64,000 nucleotides of DNA, taken from Enterobacter pseudoroggenkampii (GTDB lineage Bacteria > Pseudomonadota > Gammaproteobacteria > Enterobacterales > Enterobacteriaceae). Below the pieces are notes generated by a model, which was not told where the DNA came from, did no database searches, and saw only the letters and a list, made by a program, of their open reading frames with translations. The stretch is taken from positions 2,046,001 through 2,110,000 of the forward strand of contig NZ_JAPMLV010000001.1 of assembly GCF_026420145.1 (NCBI RefSeq), written 5' to 3'. Shown here in pieces: positions 44,428 to 52,315 of this stretch (position 1 is its first letter; the number at the start of each line of letters is the position of its first letter). The translations under genes and the position numbers were made by a program.

Positions 44428-44852
44428 CGCTGATACTCCTGCAAAAAAGGAAACGATCCTAACACATATCTCACCCCTCTCCGGGCTGAAGTTTAGGTCT
44501 TTATTGCTGCAAAAACGTGCAAACCGTGACCTTTGCACAACTTATGGGCTTTATTGTTAACGATATGTGATCTCCGCTGTAATTTCTTCTCCTCCCGCAA
44601 GGCGGCATAACGCGGCGCTCTATACTCAAACATGTCGCATGCTCGTCAATGGGTTAACCATTCTGGCAACGTTTTTGCTTAACGTTCTTCGCGCGCCCCT
44701 GCGCAGGGAAATCTCGCCGTAATATGCAGGATGCCGTCTGTATCTTGTTCGTTTAGTGCATTTTGTTCTTGCTCGTGTTTCGGATTGGCTGCGCCGTCGG
44801 GCGTTCGGGTTTACGCCGTGGTGCAAAAACCTCTTTGCTAAGGAACATAATA
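44428..44852. promoter_or_regulatory. yecA-livK divergent control region
   Basis: 425 bp. It must contain the yecA and liv promoters. I see no clear operator, riboswitch or gene. The part from 44760 is open in the livK frame but shows no signal-peptide or family similarity. Confidence 0.5.
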
Positions 44853-45974
44853 ATGTCGCTGAAATTTATCAGAACTCCTCTTTCTCTTGTGTTGGCCGGT
44901 TGCCTGGTGACGGCGTTTTCCGCCCGGGCAGATATTGTGATTGGCGTGGCCGGGCCGTTCACGGGTCCGAACGCCACCTATGGCGATCAGTACTGGCACG
45001 GCGCTACGCAGGCCGCTGAAGACATTAATGCCGCAGGCGGCATTAACGGTGAGAAAATCAAACTGGTTCAGGGAGATGATGCCTGCGAGCCCAAGCAGGC
45101 CGTGGCCGTCGCCAACCGTTTAGTTGACCAGGATAAAGTCAACGCCGTGGTCGGCCATTTCTGCTCCTCTTCCACCATGCCCGCATCCGAGGTGTATAGC
45201 GACGCAGGTATTATTGCGATTACCCCCGGCTCAACTAACCCGCTGATCACCGAACGCGGCATTAGCGATATGTTCCGCATGTGCGGCCGCGACGACCAGC
45301 AGGGTCAGGTTGCCAGCGACTTCATCATCGACAAGCTGAAAGCCAAACGTGTGGTGATCATTCACGACAAAGACACCTATGGTCAGGGTCTGGCTGACGC
45401 CACCAAAGCGGCACTGGCGAAACGCGGGGTTCAGGATGTGATGTACGAGGGGTTATCCCGCGGTGAAAAAGACTTTAACGCGCTGGTCACCAAGATCGGC
45501 GCGCAAAAACCGGACGTCGTGTTCTTCGGTGGCTGTCACCCGGAAGCCGGTCCGCTGGTTCGCCAGATGCGTGAGCAGGGCGTACAGGCAAAATTCTTCT
45601 CCGGGGACTGCATCGTCAACGAGGAGATGGTGACCGCCGCGGGCGGCCCGCAGTATACCAATGGCATTTACATGACCTTTGGTAAAGACCCGCGCCTGAT
45701 CCCGGACGGCAAAGCGGTTATCGAGAAATTCCGCGCCGGTAAATTCGAGCCGGAAGGTTACACCCTCTACTCCTATGCCTCCGTACAGGCCATTGCCGCG
45801 GCCTTCAAGGCCACCGGCGGCAAGGACTCGGCCAAAGCCAGCGAGTGGCTGAAGGCCAATTCCGTCGACACGGTGATGGGCAAAAAAGCCTGGGACAGCA
45901 AAGGCGATCTGAAAGTGTCTGACTACGTGGTTTACCAGTGGGACGACAAAGGGAAATATAAGGAAGTGCAGTAA
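44853..45974 (+). CDS. livK: Branched-chain amino acid ABC transporter substrate-binding protein (LivK/LivJ type)
   Basis: 373 residues. Signal peptide to SARA (about residue 26), then the Leu/Ile/Val-binding fold: DIVIGVAGPFTGPNATYG, the ligand loop VGHFCSSSTMPAS, and ITPGSTNPLITERG. It captures branched-chain amino acids in the periplasm. ATG at 44853 follows AAGGAACATAATA. It is separate from the usual livJ/livKHMGF locus near ugp in E. coli, so this is an additional system at a new place. Exact ligand not provable. Confidence 0.9.
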   Translation: MSLKFIRTPLSLVLAGCLVTAFSARADIVIGVAGPFTGPNATYGDQYWHGATQAAEDINAAGGINGEKIKLVQGDDACEPKQAVAVANRLVDQDKVNAVVGHFCSSSTMPASEVYSDAGIIAITPGSTNPLITERGISDMFRMCGRDDQQGQVASDFIIDKLKAKRVVIIHDKDTYGQGLADATKAALAKRGVQDVMYEGLSRGEKDFNALVTKIGAQKPDVVFFGGCHPEAGPLVRQMREQGVQAKFFSGDCIVNEEMVTAAGGPQYTNGIYMTFGKDPRLIPDGKAVIEKFRAGKFEPEGYTLYSYASVQAIAAAFKATGGKDSAKASEWLKANSVDTVMGKKAWDSKGDLKVSDYVVYQWDDKGKYKEVQ

Positions 45975-46030
45975 CGGGACGGAGTCACGCTCAACGTCGG
46001 CGGGCCTGCCCGTCGGCGCGTAATAAACAT

Positions 46031-46053
46031 CAGGCTGCGCGGATCGCGCAGCC
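46031..46053 (+). other. Hairpin between livK and livH
   Basis: GGCTGCGCG and CGCGCAGCC form a 9-bp stem in the 99-bp gap. It has no T run (followed by TATAAAACG) and probably stabilises the binding-protein mRNA. Confidence 0.55.
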
Positions 46054-46073
46054 TATAAAACGAGCGCGCTAAG

Positions 46074-46988
46074 ATGAGTACATTCTTCCTGCAACAGTTA
46101 ATCAATGGCTTAACGCTGGGTTCCGTCTACGGCCTGATCGCCATCGGCTACACCATGGTGTACGGCATTATCGGGATGATCAATTTCGCCCACGGCGAAG
46201 TGTATATGATTTCCGCCTATCTTTGCGCCATTGGCCTGGCGCTGCTCTCGTTCTTCGGCCTGCAGTCCTTCCCGCTGCTGATCCTCGGCACGCTGGTGTT
46301 CACCATTGTGGTCACCGGGGTGTACGGCTGGACTATCGAGCGTATCGCCTACAAGCCGCTGCGCAACTCCACGCGCCTGGCGCCGCTGATCTCCGCCATC
46401 GGGATGTCGCTTATCCTGCAAAACTACGCACAGCTGAGCCAGGGCCCGCGCCAGCAGGGGGTGCCAACTATGCTGGACGGCGTCATTCGCCTGCATCTGG
46501 GCGAAGGGTTCGTGCAGATAACCTACACCAAAGTGTTTATTCTGGTTGCCTCGTTTGCCGGCATGCTGGTGCTCACCTGGATAATCAACCGTACCAGGCT
46601 GGGCCGGATGTGTCGCGCGGTGCAGCAGGATCGTAAGATGGCCTCCATTCTGGGCATTAACACCGACCGGATTATTTCGCTGGTCTTTGTCATCGGCGCG
46701 GCGATGGCCGGTCTGGCGGGGGTGTTGATCACCATGAATTACGGCACCTTTGATTTCTACGTCGGGTTCGTGATCGGCATTAAAGCCTTTACTGCAGCAG
46801 TACTCGGCGGCATCGGCTCCCTTCCCGGCGCGATGCTCGGTGGCCTTATCCTGGGCGTGGCGGAAGCGCAGTTCTCGGGCATGGTGAACTCGGACTATAA
46901 AGACGTCTTCTCGTTCGGCCTGCTGGTCATGATCCTTATTTTCCGTCCTCAGGGCCTGCTTGGACGCCCGATTGTGGCCAAAGTGTGA
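46074..46988 (+). CDS. livH: Branched-chain amino acid ABC transporter permease LivH
   Basis: 304 residues, E. coli LivH 308. Eight or so membrane helices, with the family segments LINGLTLGSVYGLIAIGYTM, YGIIGMINFAHGEV and VLGGIGSLPGAMLGG. It forms half of the channel. The livM reading frame starts within its last codons. Confidence 0.94.
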   Translation: MSTFFLQQLINGLTLGSVYGLIAIGYTMVYGIIGMINFAHGEVYMISAYLCAIGLALLSFFGLQSFPLLILGTLVFTIVVTGVYGWTIERIAYKPLRNSTRLAPLISAIGMSLILQNYAQLSQGPRQQGVPTMLDGVIRLHLGEGFVQITYTKVFILVASFAGMLVLTWIINRTRLGRMCRAVQQDRKMASILGINTDRIISLVFVIGAAMAGLAGVLITMNYGTFDFYVGFVIGIKAFTAAVLGGIGSLPGAMLGGLILGVAEAQFSGMVNSDYKDVFSFGLLVMILIFRPQGLLGRPIVAKV

Positions 46989-46996
46989 GGGAGAGA

Positions 46997-48274
46997 ATGA
47001 TGACATCACACGGTTTTTCACTTAAACGCTGCATTCTGGACGCGATTTTTTCCGGGCTGATTGCGCTGATTATCTTCGGCCCCATCGCGGGCGTGGTGCT
47101 CGACGGGTATAGCTTTAACTTCGCCGGACAGCGACTGACCTGGATGGTTGGCATCGTCATGCTCGGACGCTTTCTGTTGAGCGCCTTTTTAGGTACCGCC
47201 CCGGGGGCCCGTTTCCAGGCGCGCTTCGAGGCCGACAGCGCGGGCGTATATGTCCGGCCGCCGGAATACAAAAGCCGCATGCGCTGGATTATTCCTCTGG
47301 TGATTACCCTTGCGATTTGCTTTCCGTTTGTCGCCACTAAATATGTGCTGACCGTCGCCATTCTCGGGCTGATCTACGTGCTTCTCGGTCTGGGGCTGAA
47401 CATCGTCGTGGGCCTGGCCGGTCTGCTGGATCTGGGATATGTCGCGTTCTACGCGATTGGGGCGTACGGTCTGGCGCTGGGGTACCAGTATCTCGGCTTA
47501 GGCTTCTGGAGTATGCTGCCGCTGGCGGCAATCATGGCCGCCGCCGCAGGCGCCCTGCTCGGTTTCCCGGTACTGCGCATGCACGGTGACTATCTGGCCA
47601 TCGTCACCCTCGGGTTCGGGGAGATTATTCGCCTGATACTGAACAACTGGCTGACCTTCACCGGCGGACCCAACGGCGTGTCGGCCCCTCCCCCCACCTT
47701 TTTCGGTCTGGAATTTGGACGACGCGCGAAAGAAGGCGGCGTGCCCTTCCACGAATTTTTCCACCTGACCTACAACCCGAACATGAAGTTTATTTTTATC
47801 TACGCGGTACTGTTCCTGGTGGTGATGCTGGTGCTCTATATCAAGCACCGCCTGACGCGGATGCCGATTGGTCGTGCGTGGGAAGCCCTGCGTGAAGACG
47901 AAATTGCCTGCCGCTCAATGGGGTTAAATCATGTTCTGGTTAAGCTTTCCGCCTTTACGCTGGGCGCGTCGACCGCGGGCATTGCCGGGGTGTTCTTCGC
48001 CACCTATCAGGGGTTCGTGAATCCAACTTCCTTTACCTTCTTTGAATCGGCACTGATCCTCGCCATTGTGGTACTGGGCGGTATGGGCTCGACGCTGGGT
48101 GTGGTGCTGGCCGCCTTTGTGCTCACGGTCACGCCGGAACTGCTGCGCAGTTTTGCCGAGTATCGCGTCCTGCTGTTTGGCATGCTGATGGTGGTGATGA
48201 TGATCTGGCGTCCACGCGGTTTGATCCGCATTAACCGCAGCGGGTTTGCCGTGCGTAAGGGCGTCGCACCATGA
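46997..48274 (+). CDS. livM: Branched-chain amino acid ABC transporter permease LivM
   Basis: 425 residues from the ATG at 46997 (E. coli LivM 425). An adjacent ATG at 47000 is better spaced from GAGGGAGA, and a GTG at 46985 overlaps livH; the start is uncertain by a few codons. Membrane permease with GLGLNIVVGLAGLLDLGYVAFYA and VLGGMGSTLG family segments. The stop overlaps the livG ATG (ATGA). Confidence 0.93.
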   Translation: MMTSHGFSLKRCILDAIFSGLIALIIFGPIAGVVLDGYSFNFAGQRLTWMVGIVMLGRFLLSAFLGTAPGARFQARFEADSAGVYVRPPEYKSRMRWIIPLVITLAICFPFVATKYVLTVAILGLIYVLLGLGLNIVVGLAGLLDLGYVAFYAIGAYGLALGYQYLGLGFWSMLPLAAIMAAAAGALLGFPVLRMHGDYLAIVTLGFGEIIRLILNNWLTFTGGPNGVSAPPPTFFGLEFGRRAKEGGVPFHEFFHLTYNPNMKFIFIYAVLFLVVMLVLYIKHRLTRMPIGRAWEALREDEIACRSMGLNHVLVKLSAFTLGASTAGIAGVFFATYQGFVNPTSFTFFESALILAIVVLGGMGSTLGVVLAAFVLTVTPELLRSFAEYRVLLFGMLMVVMMIWRPRGLIRINRSGFAVRKGVAP

Positions 48275-49146
48275 ACGAAACGATATTACGCGTTGAGCAT
48301 CTTATGATGCACTTTGGTGGGATTAAGGCGCTAAACGATGTCAACCTGGACGTGCAGCGCGGCTCCATTACCGCCCTGATTGGGCCAAACGGGGCGGGAA
48401 AAACAACCGTGTTTAACTGCCTGACGGGCTTCTACAGAGCCTCCGGCGGCAACATTTTGTTTAACACCCGCAATAAAACGACCAACGTGATTCAGGTCCT
48501 TGGACAAAAATTCCAGCCGGGTGACTGGATTAACCCCGCGCAGTTCGGGCAACGGCTGTTCTACAAAATGTTTGGCGGAACCCACCTGGTCAACCGAGCC
48601 GGGCTGGCGCGCACGTTTCAAAATATTCGTCTTTTTCGCGAGATGTCGGTCGTGGAAAACCTGCTGGTCGCGCAGCATATGCGGGTGAACCGCAATCTGC
48701 TCGCCGGGATCCTGAACACGCCGTCCTACCGGCGGGCGGAAAGCGACGCCCTGGACAGAGCCTTCTACTGGCTGGAAGTGGTGGATCTGGTGGAGTGCGC
48801 CAATCGCCTGGCGGGAGAGATGTCGTACGGCCAGCAGCGGCGTCTGGAAATTGCGCGGGCAATGTGCACCGGGCCAGAAATGATCTGTCTGGATGAACCC
48901 GCCGCAGGGCTGAACCCGGTTGAAACGCATAAGCTGAGCAGCATTATTCGCTTTCTGCGGGATCACCATGACATCACGGTATTACTGATTGAGCATGATA
49001 TGGGGATGGTGATGGAGATTTCGGACGACATTATCGTACTCGACCACGGCGATGTGATTGCCAGAGGAAAACCCGAGCAGATCCAGCATGACGAAAAGGT
49101 CATTGCCGCCTATCTGGGCACGGACGAAAGCGAGGTCTCCCTATGA
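48271..49146 (+). CDS. livG: Branched-chain amino acid ABC transporter ATPase LivG, with an internal insertion
   Basis: 291 residues, about 36 more than E. coli LivG (255). Walker A GPNGAGKTT (near 37), signature MSYGQQRRLEIAR, Walker B MICLDEPAAGLNP and switch His in LLIEHDMGMVM are intact. The extra length lies after LTGFYRASGGNILF and before ARTFQNIRLF, roughly residues 68-107. It is rich in Asn, Gln, Phe and Lys, so it falls between Walker A and the Q-loop. ATPase function should be retained. Confidence 0.93.
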   Translation: MNETILRVEHLMMHFGGIKALNDVNLDVQRGSITALIGPNGAGKTTVFNCLTGFYRASGGNILFNTRNKTTNVIQVLGQKFQPGDWINPAQFGQRLFYKMFGGTHLVNRAGLARTFQNIRLFREMSVVENLLVAQHMRVNRNLLAGILNTPSYRRAESDALDRAFYWLEVVDLVECANRLAGEMSYGQQRRLEIARAMCTGPEMICLDEPAAGLNPVETHKLSSIIRFLRDHHDITVLLIEHDMGMVMEISDDIIVLDHGDVIARGKPEQIQHDEKVIAAYLGTDESEVSL

Positions 49147-49865
49147 GCGAACCGCTGCTGGCATTTCGCGAGGTGGATGTGTTTTACGGCGTCATTCAGG
49201 CGCTGAAGCAGGTCTCCCTCGAGGTGAATAAGGGTGAAACCGTGGCGCTGATTGGCGCAAACGGCGCGGGTAAATCGACATTGCTGATGTCCATCTTTGG
49301 TCAGCCTCGTATCCGCAACGGACAGATCCTTTTCGGTGGTGAAGATATCAGCCATAAGTCCACCCACTACGTCGCGTCCGGCGGCATTGCGCAGGCGCCG
49401 GAAGGCAGACGAATATTCCCGGATATGACCGTTGAAGAGAACCTGCTGATGGGGACCATTCCCATCGGCAGCCAGTTTGCCGCTGAAGATATGCAAACCA
49501 TGTTTGACCTTTTCCCTCGTCTTAAAGAGCGGCGTAAACAGCGCGCGATGACCATGTCCGGCGGGGAACAGCAGATGCTGGCGATCGCCCGGGCGCTGAT
49601 GAGCCGTCCGAAGCTGCTGCTGCTGGATGAACCGAGCCTGGGCTTAGCTCCGATTGTGGTTAAACAGATCTTCCAGACGCTGCGTGAGCTGGCCCGCAGC
49701 GGCATGACCATCTTTCTGGTGGAGCAGAATGCGCACCATGCGTTGAAGCTATCTGACCGGGGGTATGTGATGGTGAACGGGCAGATCCGGCTGAGCGGCA
49801 GCGGTGAGGAGCTGCTGGGGAATCAGGAGGTGAGGAAGGCGTATTTGGGCGGGGGTGTGATGTGA
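49143..49865 (+). CDS. livF: Branched-chain amino acid ABC transporter ATPase LivF
   Basis: 240 residues (E. coli 237). Walker A GANGAGKST, signature MSGGEQQMLAIAR, Walker B LLLLDEPSLGLAP and switch His region FLVEQNAHHAL (Gln/Asn preceding, as usual for LivF). Pairs with LivG. The start overlaps livG by 4 bp. Confidence 0.95.
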   Translation: MSEPLLAFREVDVFYGVIQALKQVSLEVNKGETVALIGANGAGKSTLLMSIFGQPRIRNGQILFGGEDISHKSTHYVASGGIAQAPEGRRIFPDMTVEENLLMGTIPIGSQFAAEDMQTMFDLFPRLKERRKQRAMTMSGGEQQMLAIARALMSRPKLLLLDEPSLGLAPIVVKQIFQTLRELARSGMTIFLVEQNAHHALKLSDRGYVMVNGQIRLSGSGEELLGNQEVRKAYLGGGVM

Positions 49866-49923
49866 TACCTGCCGAATGGGCTTATGCAGTGAAGGATCAT
49901 TTCGGCACATACGGGATAGAAGA

Positions 49924-50019
49924 ATGGAGGATACGTTAGTCGATATCGCCTCTTTGTTTGGATTGCTTCCGGCAATTCTTACAGGTTTGTTAGTAAGGAA
50001 AGTAGTAAAACGAATGTGA
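49924..50019 (+). CDS. Possible 31-residue membrane peptide
   Basis: ATG at 49924 opens a frame reading MEDTLVDIASLFGLL, PAILTGLLVRKVVKRM and a TGA stop. The shape is an acidic start, one hydrophobic helix of about 17 residues and a strongly basic end. This is the layout of small membrane proteins, including Ldr/Fst-type toxins (acidic N-end, PAI-x-G helix, charged tail). The only ribosome-binding hint is GGGATAGAAGA. An in-frame ATG at 49876 would make it 47 residues. No antisense RNA promoter was identified, and translation is unproven. Confidence 0.35.
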   Translation: MEDTLVDIASLFGLLPAILTGLLVRKVVKRM

Positions 50020-50068
50020 TTTATGAGCCTCCATGCGTCGCCTCGAAGGCTTTTTTGACTCAGAACGC

Positions 50069-50105
50069 AAAACCCCGAAAGTTGAATACCCAACTTTCGG
50101 GGTTC
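50069..50105. terminator. Bidirectional terminator
   Basis: AACCCCGAAAGTTG and CAACTTTCGGGGTT form a 14-bp stem. It lies between the liv side (plus) and the DUF2076 gene (minus). Confidence 0.8.
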
Positions 50106-50136
50106 ACTTCATTTCTGTGGTTTCACGATAACGTCG

Positions 50137-50814
50137 TTAAATAAAACTATCGTCGTCATTGCTGTAATCGTCATCTACATCGTCGTTCTGCCAGGTGTCG
50201 TTATTATTGCCGAACGGATCGTTCTGGTTGAGGAAACGGGTGTCAGAGACGTTATTAACATCGCCGTATTGATTACCGACAAACGGTTCACCACCGACAG
50301 GCATTGTCGGTTCTTCGATAATGTTCACGATCTCTTCCGGCCGCGACTGATGGAACATGCTGGTAAGCATCTCGGCCAGCGCGATGCCACCGGCCACGCC
50401 AGCGGCTGTCTGGAGCGCGCCAGCCATAAAACCGCCGCCGCGAGTAGCCGGCGCTGGCGCCCGTGAGTAATCCTGCGCCGGTGGCTGTTGCGGCTGGGCA
50501 TTCCAGCTGTTGTCAGGCTGCGGGTTACTTTTCCCACCACCAAACAGGCCGCCGAGGAAACTGCCGCCCGTCGAGGGTTTGCTTTTTTGCGCGGCTAATT
50601 CGCTTTCAAGCTCCTGAACGCGGGCCTGCAGGCGTTTCAGGGCCGCTTCCTGAATCAAAATCGATTGCGCCATATAGTAGGGGGCCGCAGGCTGCTGCCT
50701 GACGAATTCAGCGATCTGACGCTCTGCATCTGCGTCCCGCTGGCTGTTTTGTTGTCCGGCCTGTTTCAGACGCTCGAAAAGGCCGTTGATAAGCTGCTGT
50801 TCTTCATATTGCAT
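50137..50814 (-). CDS. DUF2076 domain protein
   Basis: 225 residues. N-terminal coiled-coil region (QYEEQQLINGLFERLKQAG, and KRLQARVQELESELAAQKSK to about residue 78). A Gly/Pro/Gln-rich linker follows, then a Gly-rich hydrophobic stretch (GGGFMAGALQTAAGVAGGIALAEML, about 125-150) and an acidic Asn/Asp-rich tail ending DDSFI. This composition is that of DUF2076 (PF09849) proteins, of unknown function. ATG preceded by AAGGTTATTGTC. Monocistronic. Confidence 0.82.
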   Translation of the reverse strand: MQYEEQQLINGLFERLKQAGQQNSQRDADAERQIAEFVRQQPAAPYYMAQSILIQEAALKRLQARVQELESELAAQKSKPSTGGSFLGGLFGGGKSNPQPDNSWNAQPQQPPAQDYSRAPAPATRGGGFMAGALQTAAGVAGGIALAEMLTSMFHQSRPEEIVNIIEEPTMPVGGEPFVGNQYGDVNNVSDTRFLNQNDPFGNNNDTWQNDDVDDDYSNDDDSFI

Positions 50815-51056
50815 GACAATAACCTTCCGCTCTCCAGGGTGGATACCAACCAGTTTATCAGCGGCGGCAACCTGTGTCTGGCGAGTGAAATGTTTGTTTA
50901 AGATTGGTTGCAGGTTTGCTGAAAATCACCCTGCTTTCCGGGCTTGATATTAGAGAGTTAGGCTTAACGTTCTGGTATGGCAGCAAATTCTCGGGCACAG
51001 CACGATCGTGATGATGATGAGATACGATCACTTCGCGCTAAGCCAGAGGCACAAAA
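50815..51056. other. Intergenic stretch left of the tRNA-Leu insert
   Basis: About 240 bp between the DUF2076 start and the first terminator copy. It contains the DUF2076 promoter region and no gene I can support. Confidence 0.5.
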
Positions 51057-51171
51057 AAACCACCTTTCGGTGGTTTCACGACACTGCTTATTGCTTTGAT
51101 TATTCTTTGTTTCCCATGGTAGCCGGAGTGGGACTTGAACCCACGCAGCGCAAACGCCGAGGGATTTTAAA
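51057..51171 (-). repeat. Truncated copy of tRNA-Leu 3' half with spacer and terminator (left att-like repeat)
   Basis: 51117-51171 repeats the tRNA-Leu(UAA) gene from its CCA end to the anticodon loop, with two mismatches in 55 nt, and stops there. The 40-nt spacer and the terminator (AAACCACC-TTTC-GGTGGTTT, 51057-51076) are also copied from 52255-52315, with more divergence. The 5' half of the tRNA is absent, so no functional tRNA is made. This is what insertion of an element at the anticodon loop leaves behind. Confidence 0.88.
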
Positions 51172-51190
51172 ACTATAAGGAAGGTTAGAA

Positions 51191-51820
51191 ATGGACAGCG
51201 CGAAATCCTGGCTGAAGAGTCTGGATGCTGGCGATTCCGGCTTCCAGGTTTCTGTAGCGCAGGGAATGCTCTATTTTCCGATTAGCATGTATTACCTCGG
51301 TTATGACTTCATAGACACGGCTCATCGCCATGCTAATTTTGATGGTCGTGTGAGGATGGCGAACATGTTCAAACGAGGAATATCGGTTACTCAGGAAACT
51401 CAAAAAATAGTTAACGCTGTTATCAGAGAGTTCATGTCAAAAGTTAACATGGATAATATTCAGGGGATTGCACAAAATTTTACCGGCGTAATGGTTGGTA
51501 AATTCATATTCGCGGAGCTAACCGGAGTAAAACTAGATGCTGCCGTATCGTCACGCATTATGACCTCGTTCGCCCCTGGCGTGGTCATCGGAAGCGCTCT
51601 CACGATTGGCGCAGAAACATCGAGAGCTATCTATACGGCTAGAAAGCTTGAAAACCAGAACCCTGTACTCTACTACCGACTTAAGAGTATGGGGGATTTG
51701 GATCTTCTGTATTTTCTTGTTGAAGAAAAATTGAAACCTTTTCTTGACGCATGCAGCGTAGCAGATGTAGACAAGCATGAATTTAACGAAGTATGTAAAT
51801 ACTTTTTTGGTGGGTTATGA
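51191..51820 (+). CDS. Unrecognised 209-residue protein of the tRNA-Leu insert
   Basis: The start codon is 20 bp from the truncated tRNA edge, with AAGGAAGG seven bases upstream, so it looks well translated. No signal peptide. Residues 20-42 (VAQGMLYFPISMYYLGYDFI) and about 125-150 (TSFAPGVVIGSALTIGAETS) are hydrophobic enough to enter or touch a membrane. The middle is helical and amphipathic (NIQGIAQNFTGVMVGKFIF), and the C-terminus is charged with a cluster LEENQ/KLKPFLDACSVADVDKHEF. I recognise no domain. The stop overlaps the next gene (ATGA). Confidence 0.72.
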   Translation: MDSAKSWLKSLDAGDSGFQVSVAQGMLYFPISMYYLGYDFIDTAHRHANFDGRVRMANMFKRGISVTQETQKIVNAVIREFMSKVNMDNIQGIAQNFTGVMVGKFIFAELTGVKLDAAVSSRIMTSFAPGVVIGSALTIGAETSRAIYTARKLENQNPVLYYRLKSMGDLDLLYFLVEEKLKPFLDACSVADVDKHEFNEVCKYFFGGL

Positions 51821-52032
51821 ACACTCAGGACATTATCAAGTTAATAGCATCCCGAATTTTGCGCGGGTTGGGAATGGGAATTGCTTCTGCGGGCCTATTG
51901 TCCTGTATTTATTTCTTTTCATTTTCAAAAGACGAATCCCGTTTTATCTGGGGTGCAGCGTCTGGTGCTCTCATTGTCCTTGGTTACTTTATATACCGAA
52001 TTGCGATACTCAAGGTTTTTGACGAACGTTGA
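51817..52032 (+). CDS. Small two-helix membrane protein of the tRNA-Leu insert
   Basis: 71 residues: short basic N-terminus (MNTQDIIKLIASRILRG), helix 1 LGMGIASAGLLSCIYFFSF, a charged loop SKDESRF and helix 2 IWGAASGALIVLGYFIYRI, with a short charged tail. It starts inside the stop codon of the 209-residue gene, so the two products are probably made in fixed ratio. Size and topology resemble membrane immunity or anchoring partners, but no family is recognised. Confidence 0.7.
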   Translation: MNTQDIIKLIASRILRGLGMGIASAGLLSCIYFFSFSKDESRFIWGAASGALIVLGYFIYRIAILKVFDER

Positions 52033-52254
52033 AGACCTCAATTGCTCATACTCCATCAAAAGCCCACCGATTGGTGCGCCTGGCGTTGGAGGGTCAGGGT
52101 TAACTGCTTCCTACCATAATGAGATGACGGAAAAGCATCGGATGGGATGAAATCAGCTGGTAGCTTATCGCGTGGTGCGTGTTTGGTTGATGCTCGCGGG
52201 GCAGTAATGCCCTCTTCTTGTGTCGAAGATGAATGGTGAAAAAAAGACAATAAA

Positions 52255-52274
52255 AAACCACCTTTCGGTGGTTT
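52255..52274 (-). terminator. tRNA operon terminator
   Basis: AAACCACC and GGTGGTTT around TTTC, followed by TTTTTTATT on the minus strand. It ends the Gly-Cys-Leu tRNA transcript. A near copy lies at 51057-51076. Confidence 0.85.
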
Positions 52275-52315
52275 ACACGACACTGCTTATCATTGATTTT
52301 ATTCTACTTTTCCCA

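Larger units (their letters stand above)
51172..52315. mobile_element. Small tRNA-Leu-integrated element without integrase
   Basis: DNA between the truncated and the intact tRNA-Leu 3' ends, about 1.15 kb and clearly richer in A+T than the liv and pgsA genes on either side. It holds two coupled genes on the plus strand, then about 220 bp of non-coding DNA and a terminator copy. No recombinase, relaxase or phage gene is seen. Either a relic or a satellite moved by an integrase supplied elsewhere. Confidence 0.72.

Noticed and set aside
46110..47021. 303-codon antisense frame over livH
   Set aside because: His/Asp/Arg/Gln-rich shadow of a membrane protein gene.
51117..51171. A second functional tRNA-Leu gene
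   Set aside because: Only the 3' half from the anticodon loop is present; there is no 5' acceptor strand, D arm or anticodon 5' stem.
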